Source of the DNA: Edolisoma coerulescens
Lineage: Eukaryota > Chordata > Aves > Passeriformes > Campephagidae
Assembly: GCA_013397115.1 (NCBI GenBank)
Contig: VWZW01004128.1
Span: 1,046,437 to 1,110,436 of the forward strand
Length of the DNA: 64,000 bases
Reading direction: 5' to 3'
The notes under the pieces are model-generated. The model made no database searches and was not told where the DNA came from. It saw only the letters and a program-made list of their open reading frames with translations. Positions 12,303-22,900 of the stretch are shown one piece after another. Both the position numbers and the translations under genes were made by a program. How positions within the stretch are numbered: the first letter of the stretch is position 1; every line of letters begins with the position of its first letter.

Positions 12303-13297
12303 TGAATGATTAAAGAGGCAAAATCACAGTGAAGGAGAATAGGGCAGCTTTGAGAGAATGGATAAAAGAACTTCTCATACCTGAGTTTCTGTTGAGGCTG
12401 CACAGCAAATATTTTTAAAACATGGATTTCAGCTGCTACTCAGATACACTGCAACTGATCCACTGATAGACCTCAAGCAAAGCAAAGACCCAGGGTGTAA
12501 TGGCATTTTAAGACTCTCTTGCAGCTAGAGCTGAGAATTTATCTTTTTTGATCAGTCATGAAGACAATAAAAATAGGGGATTTCTCCTGCTCCTCGCAGC
12601 TGAGACTGAACCCAGGCAAGCTGGGTTTATCCCACTACAATGTGTTAAGATTTGTCTCATTGCAAGGTCAGGTTTTAACAAACAATGACAACAACAGACA
12701 GGGAAGGGGATTGTGCCTCACAAAACACGTTCAGCCAGGCAACCAGAGTCCTGCTAAAATGAGAAATGCAGTCTTGGATGTCTGGCCAGGGAAACCCTGA
12801 GTAGAGACAATTATTAATGCACCCAGCTCTAAAGCACCATGTCTGCTCCTGCTGTTGCCCACTGCAGAACAGGCTGACAAACAGGAATGGGCTCAGACTG
12901 AGAAGGTCTTCACAGGCACAACCTCAGTATCTGGAAGGATTGAGGAGATTGGAAGAAAAGGGGAATTGAATCATCCATGTTTGGATGTTGCAAGCAAACC
13001 TGCACTCCTCTTTTGGATGAGGTGAAGAAATTGTTCTTTTCAGGCAGCTAAATGTGTTATGCAAGACCTACTGCCAGGGCGTGCATCTGTTTTAGGGATG
13101 GCTTGGTAGAGCCATGGAAGGAATCAGATGACTGCCTCATTCAACACATGACTGGACATAAAAAGTGAGTTTTCTTCTGCTTTCTTTGTGTGTTTGGGGC
13201 AATCATGGATGTCAGGGCTAAGAATTTTTAATAGTTTCTTTTGGAAAGCTGGATGCCCTCTTAAGTGGGATTGAATAATCTTCATATCTATCTTTAC
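12303..13297. other. Unique non-coding DNA
   Basis: No repeat or gene is recognised. An 80-codon frame at 12,558-12,800 has no recognisable domain and no start-site or splice support. Confidence 0.6.
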
Positions 13298-13463
13298 CCG
13301 GAGGGATTGTGGACTCCCCATCCCTGGAAGTGTCCAAGGCCAGGTTGGATGCGGCTTGGAACAACCTGGTCTAGTGGAGGGTGTCCTTGCCCATGGCAGG
13401 AGGTTGGAACTGGATGATCTTGAAAGTTCCTTGCAATCCAAACCAGTCTATGATTCTATATAT
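13298..13463 (+). mobile_element. CR1 LINE 3' fragment, group A
   Basis: It reads GGACTCCCCATCCCTGGAAG, AGGCCAGGTTGGATGCGGC, AACCTGGTCTAGTGGAGGG, GGAACTGGATGATCTTGAAA and the tail GTCTATGATTCTATA. Confidence 0.92.
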
Positions 13464-14370
13464 GAAATAGCAGCATCATTTCCATTTAAGGTTCACTGGT
13501 TTAGAATATATATGATATTTCCACAAGAATTGTTTTATCTGAGAAAATTGAGTTTATAGAATATCAACTGTTTTACTCTGGGAAAAAATAATCAATTTTT
13601 CCCCAATTTTCTGCAACATCATATTTGGCTTTTATTCAGGATTTTCAGGACTGCTTGGGTTCCCATCTTTTCCAGAGCTGGCAGATTGGGTTTCAGGCTC
13701 CTCAGAGAGCTTCAGACATGCTTGAAAAAAATTTAAAGGGAATCCCGTCACAACTTCCTCTAAACTGAGTGAGAGAGTTCCCATTCCACAGGAGATTAGA
13801 GTTACATTCTATCTCAGAATAATTATCTCTAAAAAGAAAACAGAGGGGATTTTTCAGTGGAATTCCCAGGGAGTTCCAGTTTTGAGCCAAATCTATAGAT
13901 AGACTCAGTTTATTCTGTGCTCAGAAATAAACTGTGAATCTTTCTAGCCAGTATGGAGAATCCCTCAAGAATCCGACTTCATACAGGAGTCCAAAACACA
14001 CAGAAATAGATGGGCTGCTCCTCTCAGTTAAATCCTTGGCAGAAATCCCACCCTTAATTCAACAATATTTGTAGTGAATCCACCCCTTTCTAGATCCCAG
14101 CCTTCTCAGGAGGGCAGAGCAGATCTGGCTGACAAAAAGTGTGTGTGTGAACACGACTTTCTCCCATTTTCAATGTATTTCTTGGTTTAACAAAGGGCGT
14201 TGCCTCCACATGCAACTCATGCCTTGCCTACAACAGGGATGCCAGTACTGGGATACCCCATTTGGGCAGGGAAGCGGCAGGATTTGAAATGGAGACCACA
14301 AGACATGGAGAAGAAAGAAGCCAAACTAAGCAGAGGCATCTGCTTCCCAAACTTAGCAAGAAATAGAATA
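13464..14370. other. Unique non-coding DNA
   Basis: No gene, RNA or repeat is recognised in this interval. Confidence 0.6.
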
Positions 14371-14742
14371 GAAGCATAAAATCATTAAGGCTGAAACGAC
14401 TTCTGAGGCCATCGAGTCCAACCATTAACCCAGCACTGCCACGTCCACTGCTAAACCATGTCCCCAAGCGCCACATCTCCATGGCTTTTGAACACTTCCA
14501 GGGATGGTGATTCCATCACTGCCCTGGACAACCTGTTCCAAAGCCTGATCACCTTTTTGGTGAGGAAATCTTTCGTAATATCCAATCTAAATTTCGCCTG
14601 GTGGACCCTGAGGCCATTTCCTCTCATCCTACCACTTGTTACCTGGGAGAAGAGGCTGATCCCCACCTGGCTCCACCCTCATGTCAGGGAGCTGTGGAGA
14701 GCAATGAGGTTGCCCTGAAACCTCCTTTTCTCCAGACTACAC
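14371..14742 (-). mobile_element. CR1 LINE 3' fragment, group C, with ORF2 C-terminal remnant
   Basis: It runs antisense from AAAATCATTAAGGCTG through GAACACTTCCAGGGATGGTG and CTCCAGACTAC. On the minus strand a 71-codon frame (14,451-14,666) reads FRLDIT followed by WNRL, the worn form of the CR1 ORF2 C-terminal motif RLDIRK-x-FF...W-x-RLP. The enzyme domains (endonuclease, reverse transcriptase) lie upstream and are absent. Confidence 0.93.
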
Positions 14743-15017
14743 GACACCATCCATTGATTATTGAGTTCTGAAGTTCATTGCTAAAGCTTCAGACCTCAGG
14801 GAGAGCTGGTGGGCACCAAAGTCTGAAGTCCCAGCTGTGCCCATCAGCATTGAAAGTGTGAGTCTTCCTCTCCTCTGTTTTGAAGCTGATAGTTTTAGGC
14901 TTCACCCCAAGTCCAATAAAGACACTGCAGTGAAGACATTGAGAAGTTAAAGAAACCATAATGATGTTCTTCTGCTCCTAAACCCTTAAACCCTTACAAT
15001 TTAAGGCTTTAAGCTGA

Positions 15018-15270
15018 AGAAAGATGGAGTTAGATTAAGTGTCAGGAAGAAATTCTTCACTGTGAGGGTGGTGGGAGACTGGAACAGGTTGTCCAATGAC
15101 ACTGTGGACTCCCAATCCCTAGAAGTGTTCAAGGCCAGGTTGGATGAGAATTGGAGCAATCTGGGATAGTGGAAGGTGTCCCTGCCCATGACATGAGGGT
15201 TGTATCAAGGTGATGTTGAAAGTGCCTTCCAACCCAAACCATTCTATGTTCCTATGATTTTATGAATTAA
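15018..15270 (+). mobile_element. CR1 LINE 3' fragment, group A
   Basis: It reads GTCAGGAAGAAATTCTTCAC, GGAACAGGTTGTCCAATGAC, AGTGTTCAAGGCCAGGTTGG, GGAAGGTGTCCCTGCCCATG and CCATTCTATGTTCCTATGAT. The minus-strand copy at 15,606 faces it 340 bases away. Confidence 0.93.
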
Positions 15271-15605
15271 AAACACCACTAATAAGCTCATGAACCCTAA
15301 CACCTCTATACAGAGAGCTCTCTGGGTTGCCGGGGGTGGCTCTGCCACACAACCAGACTGTATGGCTGAGGGAATAGAGCATGAGCTCTTTCTGCCTGTA
15401 TTTGTAGTTGGTGAGGGATAAGTTCTCCTCTGAAAACATCCTAGACCAGCACAGTACATAAGTTTTGAGGTCCATCTCAGGAGAAATAGACCCAAGATGA
15501 TGTAAAGCACCACACTGGTGTGGCTCCATGCTCCTCTTCTCCATGTTGCCTGTGTGTTGTATGAAGGTGTCCTTCTGTGTGCAGGTATTTCCTGGTTCAG
15601 TTCAA

Positions 15606-15770
15606 TTCATAGAATCACAGAATCAATAAATGGTTTGGTTGGAAGGGACCTTAAAGATCATCTCATTCCATCCCCCTACCATGGGCAGGGACACCTTCCA
15701 CCAGACCAATTTGTTCAAAGCCCCATCCAGCCTGGCCCTGAACAGTGCCAGGGAGGGGAAGTCCACAACT
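15606..15770 (-). mobile_element. CR1 LINE 3' fragment, group A
   Basis: It starts with TCATAGAATCACAGAATC and runs through GGTTGGAAGGGACCTTAAAG and CATGGGCAGGGACACCTTCC to GAGGGGAAGTCCACAACTTC. The 5' side is lost at about 15,770. Confidence 0.93.
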
Positions 15771-16950
15771 TCAAATTCCTCTGAGTATCCTGAAGCCCTC
15801 AGTACTAAAACCATCAGCCTCGATGCCTTCTGTTGCTCAGCCCTTCTCTGAGGGCTTCCCAGTCCATTTGTTGCCTCCTAGGAAGCATATTTGTCTCTCT
15901 GCCTCAGGCAACAACAACTTCTGCTCTCAGTGAAGCCTCGCTCCAGCTCTCAGGCTCCTTCGAAAAGGTGTTGGTATGGGAAAACCGAACAAATCAACCG
16001 GGGCTCAGTTCACCTCCACAAGAACCCCACCTGGCTGCTTCTCCCTGCACTGTGATCCTCATTAAAAGGTAATGGAACCTTAGAATCACATCATTCTTTA
16101 TTCCACGCAGGCAGCGGGCCTGAGTCACGCGGACGTGCCTGTCACAAGTGGCAGAGCCGGGATGGGATGCAGAGGCACAAACAATCCCTCTGTACTGTAT
16201 GATATTCAACAAAAATTAGCTGCCTTAGGGAACCAGGAAACTCTGCCATGAATGCAGCAGTTAGAGACTGAGCCTATTTATTTAACAGGTGTCCCCTGAG
16301 CTGGGATGCCAGACTCTGCCAAATTTGCGGAGAGAGGAAGACAGCTTGAATAAATACGGGCAAGAGGAGAACAGTCCTGAAGCCATTTTCTTTGTGGATT
16401 GTTGTGTTGTTTTGGGGTGTTTTTTCCCCAGCAACTTTTTATTGTAAGAAAGTACATCCTAGTTCTTGGCTGGGAGTATTTAGACAGCAGGAGCTGTGCC
16501 AAAATCCAGTTTCCCTCCTTGTAGTGGTGCAGAGTCCAGCTCAGCCACAAAGCAAAGTTAGCTCTGCTGGATGGCTTCATGATTGTTTTGTTTGTTCAGT
16601 TTAATTAAAATACAGTATGGGGTACATTTTGAATGAGAACCCATCCCAGGCTGTCAGGGACCAAGAGCCAACAACAGCTGTGCTGAAATGATCTCCTTCC
16701 CCATTCCTGTGCAGTGGAAACACAAGTTGCTGTCTCTGGTGCTGCAGCGCCGAGAGGCCTTGGATTGTATCTGATGTCACAGCACGAAACATTCCACATA
16801 GAGCATCTGGGTGGTCCTTGTTCAATTTTTGGAGTGCTTTCACACAGTCTGGAGGAAAGGGATAGAGAAGGACATAGAAGACTGCTGTAGGCATTTATTC
16901 CACCTCTCAAACAGAGTACAAAGCCAAGCAGCTCACAAACGGGTTTTCAC
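15771..16950. other. Unique non-coding DNA
   Basis: No recognisable gene. Overlapping frames of about 100 codons on the minus strand at 16,278-16,910 lack known domains. A GT-rich stretch lies near 16,400-16,432. Confidence 0.6.
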
Positions 16951-17378
16951 AGAAGTCACAGAATCACAGAATGGGTCAGGCTGGAAGGGACCACAGTGGG
17001 GTCATCTGGTCCAACCTTTGCTCAAGCAGGACCATCCCAGAGCACAGGCACAGGATTGTGTCTCCAGATGGCTCTGGAATATCTCCAGCAAGGGAGACTC
17101 TACACCCTCTCTGGTTCCTGTTCAGGGCTTGGTCACTGCACAGGGAAGAAGTTCTTCCTCATGTCCAGGTGGAACATCCTGGGCATCAGTTCCTGCCCGT
17201 TCCTCTTGTGCCATTGCTGGGCCCCCCGGAGCAGAGCCTGGTTCATCCTCTGACCCCTCCCTGTAGATATTTTAGGAATTGTAAGTTCCTCTCTCAGTTG
17301 TCTTTTCTCAGGGCAGAACAGGCCCAACTCTCTCAGCCTGTACTCACCGGAGAGATGCTCCAGTCTTTTGGTAATGTT
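16951..17378 (-). mobile_element. CR1 LINE 3' fragment, group D, ~430 bp
   Basis: It starts with CACAGAATCACAGAATGGGT and continues GGTCATCTGGTCCAACC, CAGGGAAGAAGTTCTTCC, TTCCTCTTGTGCCATTGCTG, CTTTTCTCAGGGCAGAACAG and CAACTCTCTCAGCCTGTACT. On the minus strand a frame contains HLDMRKNFF, the ORF2 C-terminal motif. A 151-codon plus-strand frame (16,811-17,266) and a 142-codon one beside it simply cross this copy. Confidence 0.93.
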
Positions 17379-19023
17379 CAGAGCCCAAGTGAATCCTGAA
17401 CCTCCTTCTGGCAGGTCTCCTCAGGGAACTGTTTTTCCATATGCTCCCTGTTGCCTTTCATTCATGCCAGAAAGCCAATGCAAGACAGAAGAGTCAGCAG
17501 AGACTCACAGAGAGGGGCTTGCAGCAGCCCTGCCTGACAACACAAGCTGAAGGCAGTGAGTAGAGTAAACAATCCGCTCATCTGGCAACAAACTCATCGA
17601 GAACATCCCAGACAACCCCACCAAAAACTCTGTAAGCAGCAGGGGGAAAAAACTTTCTCCAACCAGATGTTTATGCCTGAGAAAGGGAGAATTTCCAGAC
17701 TCTGTAGAAACTTTTAGTGACTGCTCCTTACAAGCTGTAGCAACTATTTGCCAGCTGCACTGAGAGATAATCTGATAAATAAACAAGATGACATTCTTTT
17801 CACTTAGCTGTTGTGTACAAGGCATTGCCCCAGCAATATCAGCTACAGAAAGCACACAGATCTCCTGGCTGATTCTCCCAGCCATCTCCAAGCCATTCCT
17901 TGCTGATTTCAGTCACGATCAGGGCTGACATTTACATCTTATACAGCTGGGGCAGACATCTGGGAGACGTTCATACCCATGGTAAGACAGAGATGTGAAG
18001 GTCCTGCTTGTGCCTCCTTCCTCCAGCAGCCGTGAGCTGAACGAGCACCAGCGTGAGCCCAATGCTGCCCCAGGTGTCACTCAGTGGTGGCATCTGGGGT
18101 TTGCAGCAGTGGTCAGTGCGTGACAGAGGGCAGCTCATTCCAACCCTGCACCACAAACATTTGTGCCTCCAGGTCACCCTTGGCAAAGGGGCATTAAAAG
18201 GCATTTTCAATGGTACAAAGTGAGGAAGGAGCAGATTTTGCCTTGCAGCTTTGATGGGGACACAAACTTGAAGAACAGGACTGGATTCCCCCTCTGGAGA
18301 GTTTGGAAGAGCCCAGTCTGCTCTACAGTGGATGAGTTCAGCCACACATCCATTTGTGCTGCTTCCCCTGCTGTGTTGCTCTGAGCAACCTCTGCCACCA
18401 CCTCTGTGGCAGAACCTTCTCCTTTCTAATCCCCCAGAACAGCTCCTCATGGGTGACCACAAAATCTTTGGCCACCCTGTTCTGGAAAAACAGAAGCCAG
18501 GACAGGGAAACTGCACCCTGTGCTCCTGCCAGCTGTGATTATAGAAACAAGGATTAAATTATTTGTGTTGCTCCTCCAATGTCTACTCTAAAAACCCAGC
18601 CAAGCCTGAATTCTTCTTGAACCCCACTGCAGGGAAGAGAAATGATGATGTCTCCATAGGAATAGAGAGCTAAAATAGCTGTGTTTCATGGACCTTGCTG
18701 GAATGACATTGCCAGTCCCAATCCACAACCTAGTAAAGGGCTCTGTAATTAATTCAAGACACACAAAGTGTTTTCACACAAATTATCAAGCCTACGGGAG
18801 AGGTTGGTGACAGCATTACAAATTCATAGGTCTGGGAGAGAACTCAAGAGGTTGCATAGTTTATTTTCCTGTCCCAAAGCAAGATGCAGTATTTCTAGGT
18901 CACTGTTGATGGATCTTTGTTTAAACTGGTTGGTTTTTTTCAAGGTTTCCCATGATGGAGATGTTGCAGGCAATTAATCTCAGTGTTTTGCAGTCCTGAC
19001 CATTGGAAAATCTCTTCTCCTAT
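17379..19023. other. Unique non-coding DNA with one longer orphan frame
   Basis: No gene is recognised. A 181-codon minus-strand frame at 17,971-18,516 is the longest open frame outside repeats in the first half of the window. It is Cys-, Arg- and Ser-rich, shows no domain, signal peptide or membrane segment I can name, and has other open frames on both strands. I treat it as a chance frame, not a gene. Confidence 0.55.
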
Positions 19024-19460
19024 CACAGAATCAGAAAATGATTTAGATTGGAAAAGATCTCTGAGACTGAGTCCAACTTTTGACCCATCCCCACCTTGTC
19101 ACAGCGCCCAGAGCTCTGAGTGCCACGTCCAGGCCTTCCTTGGACACCTCCAGGGACGGGGACTCCAAACCTCCCTGGGCAGCCCCTTCCAATGCTTAAC
19201 AACTCTTTCCACGGAGCAATTCCTCCTGATGTCCAACACGAACCTCCCTTGGCACAACTTGAGGCCCTTCCTCTCATCCTGTCCTTTGCTCCCTGGAAGC
19301 AGAGCCTGACCCCCACCTGGCTGCTGCCTCCTGTCAAAGAGTTGTGCAGAGCCAGAAGGTTCTCCCTGAGCTTCCTTTTCTCCAGGCTGAGCCTCTCCAG
19401 CTCCCTCAGCTGCTCAAACAACCCAACACCCCTCTTCTCCAAAGCAGCTTAATCTTTTCC
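19024..19460 (-). mobile_element. CR1 LINE 3' fragment, group C, ~440 bp, with ORF2 remnant
   Basis: It runs from ATCACAGAATCAGAAAATG through CTGGGCAGCCCCTTCCAATG, CTCATCCTGTCCTTTGCTCC and CTTTTCTCCAGGCTGAGCC to the Leu-rich ORF2 part. The minus-strand 139-codon frame (19,023-19,442) contains LRELERLSLEKRKL, which is typical CR1 ORF2 C-terminal sequence. No catalytic domain is present. Confidence 0.93.
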
Positions 19461-20114
19461 CACGGATTTCTTCTCCAGTGACAAAACAACCCTTCATGGA
19501 TTTGAACAGCGCTGCCATATTCTGCTCAGCCCTCTGAAGGAGATAATGATTTTAATATTTCCCCACAGGTAGTTTTTCCCTGTTGGCTACCCTTTTGGTT
19601 CCCACTAGGTATTCCTGAAGTAGGACAAATCTTTCTGGAAATGGAGTGCCCCACTTTACATAATCTCCTCCACCTGAGGTGTTCTCAGGGGTGAGCAGAG
19701 CATCTCTGGCAGGTCACACAGCCCAGAACTGTGTGTTCATCTTTTTCATGACAGCACAATGTGTTGATTTGGGGGCAGGCTGTGATTCATTACAGCCTCC
19801 AGATGTGGGTTTATTTCTTTCCATTTTTTTTCTGAGAGCTGATGTCTGATCAGTTGTTCCCAGCCCTGAAATTAATTAGGAAATTACTGAAGTTAAACTT
19901 CCTGACTAAGGCCACGCTGGAAGGAAACCAGCCTATAGGCTGAGTGTAGGAACATTTGTTTCCTTGCTATAAATTTGTCATCATGGTCAAGACCTGAATC
20001 TGCCTTGCCCAGTCACAGACCTACTGATAATGGCACTTTGGGGAAAAGTATGAAAGAGGGTATAAAGGGAATTTCATCTTTGCTCAGTGGTTTTGCCAGA
20101 TTATTCTCAATTAG
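19461..20114. other. Unique non-coding DNA
   Basis: Nothing recognised. It directly precedes the ERVL-like element. Confidence 0.6.
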
Positions 20115-20419
20115 TGACATTGTTTAACCCCAGCCAGCACCTAAACCCCACAGAGCTGCTCATTTACTCCTCTCCAGCGGGAAGGGGTAGAGAACTGGAA
20201 AGGCAAAAGTGAGAAAACTTGTGGGTTGGGATAAAGACAGTTTAATAGTTAAAGAAAAAGCCACACACATGCAAGAAGAGCAAGAGAAGGAATTCATTCC
20301 TCACTTCCCATAGGCAGACAGGTGTTCAGCCATCTCAAGGAGAGCAGGGCTCTGCACAAATCCAAACCATAGCCCCACATCAGCTACGATGAAGAAAATT
20401 AAATTAACAGCCAAAAGCA
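20115..20419 (-). mobile_element. ERVL-like LTR, internally deleted copy (3' LTR)
   Basis: In sense it begins TGCTTTTGGCTG and ends GGTTAAACAATGTCA, close to the usual ending of this LTR type. It carries the ATTAAA poly(A) signal at 20,241-20,246. Compared with the other LTR it lacks about 270 bp, corresponding to 21,881-22,151, with the junction near 20,351. The TATA box and most of U3 are therefore gone, so it could not act as a normal promoter. Confidence 0.75.
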
Positions 20420-21639
20420 GAACCTTCTCCACCCATTATCCCAAACCATTTACAACAAGCTCAGGTCCAACATTATCCAACACATTGTGTTACCCTCCAC
20501 CCCCCTTCCCATCATTTCATATAATACATAGATATCATTCCTCCAATCTATGGATCAATCCTGTAAAATGTTCATAAAATGTCCACAAAATGTCCACAAA
20601 TGTCCACTGAATTAATTTAGTCCATAGCTTTGGGCTCCAGCTGTGATGGTGGTCCCTCAGGAAAGCAAAGGTGGTGTGTGGTGTGGAGTTTTTGGGCACC
20701 AAACCCAGTTCAGGTCAGGTCACTGCTGCACTTGCTGCTTATAAAGCTTGTCCTCCACTGACTCGGGTGGTTCCTGACGAAATAATTCCTGAAAACACGC
20801 AGCCCAAACCACAGGTTACAACCATTTTAAGGTATTTCCATTACAGTCTCCACCTCTGGTCACCTTAAGTCAGGTTATAGGGTTTAGTATTGCAAGGAAC
20901 TCCTGCCTTTGCTCTTGACCCTGCTTGGATTTATCCACAGGCTGCAGTCCCTTAGGAATGTACCTGCTCCAGCTGGAACCTTATCCATGAGCCATAATCT
21001 CTCCATGGTAGAGATTTATCCACAGCCACAGTCCCTTTGGAAGAAAACCTGTTCCAACAGAGCCTGAGGTTCATCCAGGGATGTACCTGCTCCATTATGG
21101 GCTTATCCATGGCCACAAGCTTTGAGGTGCTCCAGTGTGACCCCAAGCACAGCCACCAATGCTTCAAGATGTGCCTTCTCCAGCCTGGACTTATTTTTTT
21201 GGCCAAAATCCTCTCAGAGACGTGGCACAGACAACCCCCCTGTCTCAGACCCTTCAAGAAGAACCTGCTCTGGTGCAGCACAATCACAGCCACAGATGTT
21301 TAGGGTGTTCTGTTCTCTCATGGACTCGTCCACAGGTCGTGTTTGCTTTGACTTGAATTCACCCTGGAGTTCCAGCCTGTCCAGCATAGCAGCACAGGAA
21401 CAGCAGTGACTCCCTGGCCATCTGCCAGGGCAGGCACATCCCTGCTGCTGTTATCAGAGCATTCCCAGCACAGTCAGATGAGGAGCAGAGCAGCACCACA
21501 GCGAGCAGTGGAAGAAAAGAGCAGCCACTAACAAGCACTGGGCTCAAATAGCCACTCAGGCAAACACAGGGGCAGCCAATTAACAGCTAACAGCAATAAC
21601 AGCAATAAATTCACTCCAGCACATCCCATTCCAACCTGG
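20420..21639 (-). mobile_element. ERVL-like internal segment, non-coding
   Basis: This lies between the two LTRs. Beside the 3' LTR, the minus strand reads GGGTGGAGAAGG (20,422-20,433), which could be a worn polypurine tract. Next to the 5' LTR I see no clear primer-binding site. There are no long frames with retroviral domains. The middle holds the array at 20,925-21,190, and 21,360-21,560 is a plain segment rich in GCAGCAC and CAGCAG words. Confidence 0.55.
20925..21190 (-). repeat. Degenerate tandem array of ~40-50-bp units inside the ERV
   Basis: On the plus strand, units share TTATCCACAG or TTATCCATG followed by CCACAGTCCCTT and CCTGCTCCA. Starts are visible near 20,930, 20,983, 21,007, 21,067 and 21,103. 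Similar arrays are common inside songbird LTR elements. Their role is unknown. Confidence 0.7.
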
Positions 21640-22223
21640 TGTTGTCTTGAACCCTTCCAACCCCACCTTGGGTGCCCACCACCCACTCACTCACTCTGCC
21701 CGGGTGGGAGAAGGCATCAGAAGGGTAAAAATGAGAAAAAGAGAGGCTTGGTAAAAAAAAAAAAAAAACAGTTTAATAGGTAAAGCAAAAGCTGTGCCTG
21801 CAAGGAAAGGAAAACTAGGAATTCATTCCCCACTTTCCATGGGCAGGCAGGTGTTCAGCCATCCCCAGGAAATTTGGGCTCCAGAATACACAACAGTGAC
21901 TCAGGAAGGCAAACTCCATCACCCTGAACATCTCCCCTTTCCTTGTTTTCCACCCCTTTATATGCTGAGCATGATGTCACACGGTCTGGAATCTCCCTTG
22001 GGTCATTTGGGATCAGCTGTCCTGGCTGTGTCTCCTCATAAACACTTGTGGACCCCCAGCCCACTCACTGGTGGGGTGGAGAGCAGAAAAGGCTGTGCAA
22101 GAATTGCTCAGCAATATTTGAAATATCTCTATCTTATCGACACTGTTTGCATCACAAATCCAAACCATAAGTCCATACTTGCTACTATGAAGAACATTAA
22201 CTGTATCCCAGCCAAAAGGAGCA
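21640..22223 (-). mobile_element. ERVL-like LTR, full-length copy (5' LTR)
   Basis: In sense it begins TGCTCCTTTTGGCTGGGATA and ends GGGTTCAAGACAACA, giving TG...CA ends over 584 bp. The minus strand shows a TATA box (ATATAAA at about 21,957-21,963) in the context GACATCATGCTCAGC, and an ATTAAA poly(A) signal at 21,772-21,777. A run of 16 A (T in sense) at 21,753-21,768 has expanded just after that signal. Because U3, TATA and poly(A) signal all survive, this is the more promoter-competent of the two LTRs. Activity is not implied. Confidence 0.8.
21957..21963 (-). promoter_or_regulatory. Predicted TATA box of the 5' LTR
   Basis: The minus strand reads AGCATATAAAGGG. It sits between U3 and the segment matching the transcribed part of this LTR type. 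Transcription, if any, would run toward lower coordinates. Confidence 0.6.
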
Positions 22224-22269
22224 GTTTGGTTTTAAGTTGCTGTCCCTGAGACTTTTCTCTCCTGATTTT

Positions 22270-22900
22270 TCGAAATCCTTTCTGAAAAACATTGCATTTT
22301 TAACTCCCATGACAAGTTCCAGGATGTATGTAAAGGAAGTTCTTCATGTTTGCTTCAAACCTGCTATCTGATCACTTCATTATTGTCCCTGGCTTGTCAT
22401 GGGATGAGAAATTATGAATAACCTTTCCTTATTCAGCCTTTTTCTACTCGTCATCCCTTTGTAGATGGCTGCTGGTGCACAGAATGACTCTCAGCTGCAG
22501 TGAGAATTACTATTTAGCCATTCTTCATATTAAAACTACTCCACATCTCTGATCATCCTTCTTTTTACCTTTTCTAACTCCACCACATGCTTTTCTATAT
22601 GGCATGAATGGAAGTCCATACAGTGCCCCAGATTTAGGTTCACAAGGGATTTATATCCACACACACTTTTAAAGAGAAGCTCTGTTTTCCATCTGTTTCC
22701 TAGTAAATTCTAGGACTTTATTCACATATTTTGCTTGTGCTGACCACTGAGATGACACATAAAAGCATTATCTGCAGTGACTCCAAGACCTCTTTCCTGA
22801 GGGGTCAGTGCTAATTTAGAGCAGATTAGTGTGGATGCAGTTATCACCTTTTCATTTCCCTCCTGGCTGCTCCTTGGCATTAGCTCAGGCTCAGAGGGGT
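22270..22900 (-). mobile_element. Old CR1 LINE copy (sauropsid-type), near-3' end
   Basis: Antisense phrases in order are: ACAAGTTCCAGGATGTATG, CTTTCCTTATTCAGCCTTT, TTCTTCATATTAAAACTAC, TCTGATCATCCTTCTTTTTA, and at the end TGACTCCAAGACCTCTTTCC followed by GTGCTAATTTAGAGCAGA. This is the layout of old CR1 elements that turtles and other reptiles also carry. The copy is diverged and non-coding, and much older than the groups A-D pieces. Confidence 0.75.

Larger units (their letters stand above)
20115..22223 (-). mobile_element. Reduced ERVL-like endogenous retrovirus (LTR - internal - LTR), no coding capacity
   Basis: Two copies of one avian LTR type lie in the same (minus) orientation, 1.2 kb apart. 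The 5' LTR is at 21,640-22,223 and the 3' LTR at 20,115-20,419. The space between holds no gag, pol or env reading frame. It contains a repeat array and sequence of the kind I associate with the untranslated leader of songbird LTR elements. The flanking bases (CAATTAG on the left, GTTTGGT on the right) do not match, so no target-site duplication is evident. Either the ends are eroded, or two related insertions or a deletion product are involved. The element is therefore a dead, non-autonomous remnant. Class assignment rests on recognising the LTR sequence. Confidence 0.7.

Noticed and set aside
16811..17399. 151- and 142-codon plus-strand frames
   Set aside because: Both are antisense readings of the CR1 copy at 16,951-17,378, whose true frame is on the minus strand.
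17971..18516. 181-codon minus-strand open frame
   Set aside because: It has no recognisable domain, is Cys/Ser/Arg-rich in a haphazard way and has overlapping open frames on both strands. In 128,000 codon positions a frame of this length is within chance, and there is no promoter or splice support.
20930..21140. Repeat array considered as a CRISPR-like or regulatory array
   Set aside because: Units are degenerate and contiguous without unique spacers, in a vertebrate ERV context. It is an ordinary ERV-internal repeat.
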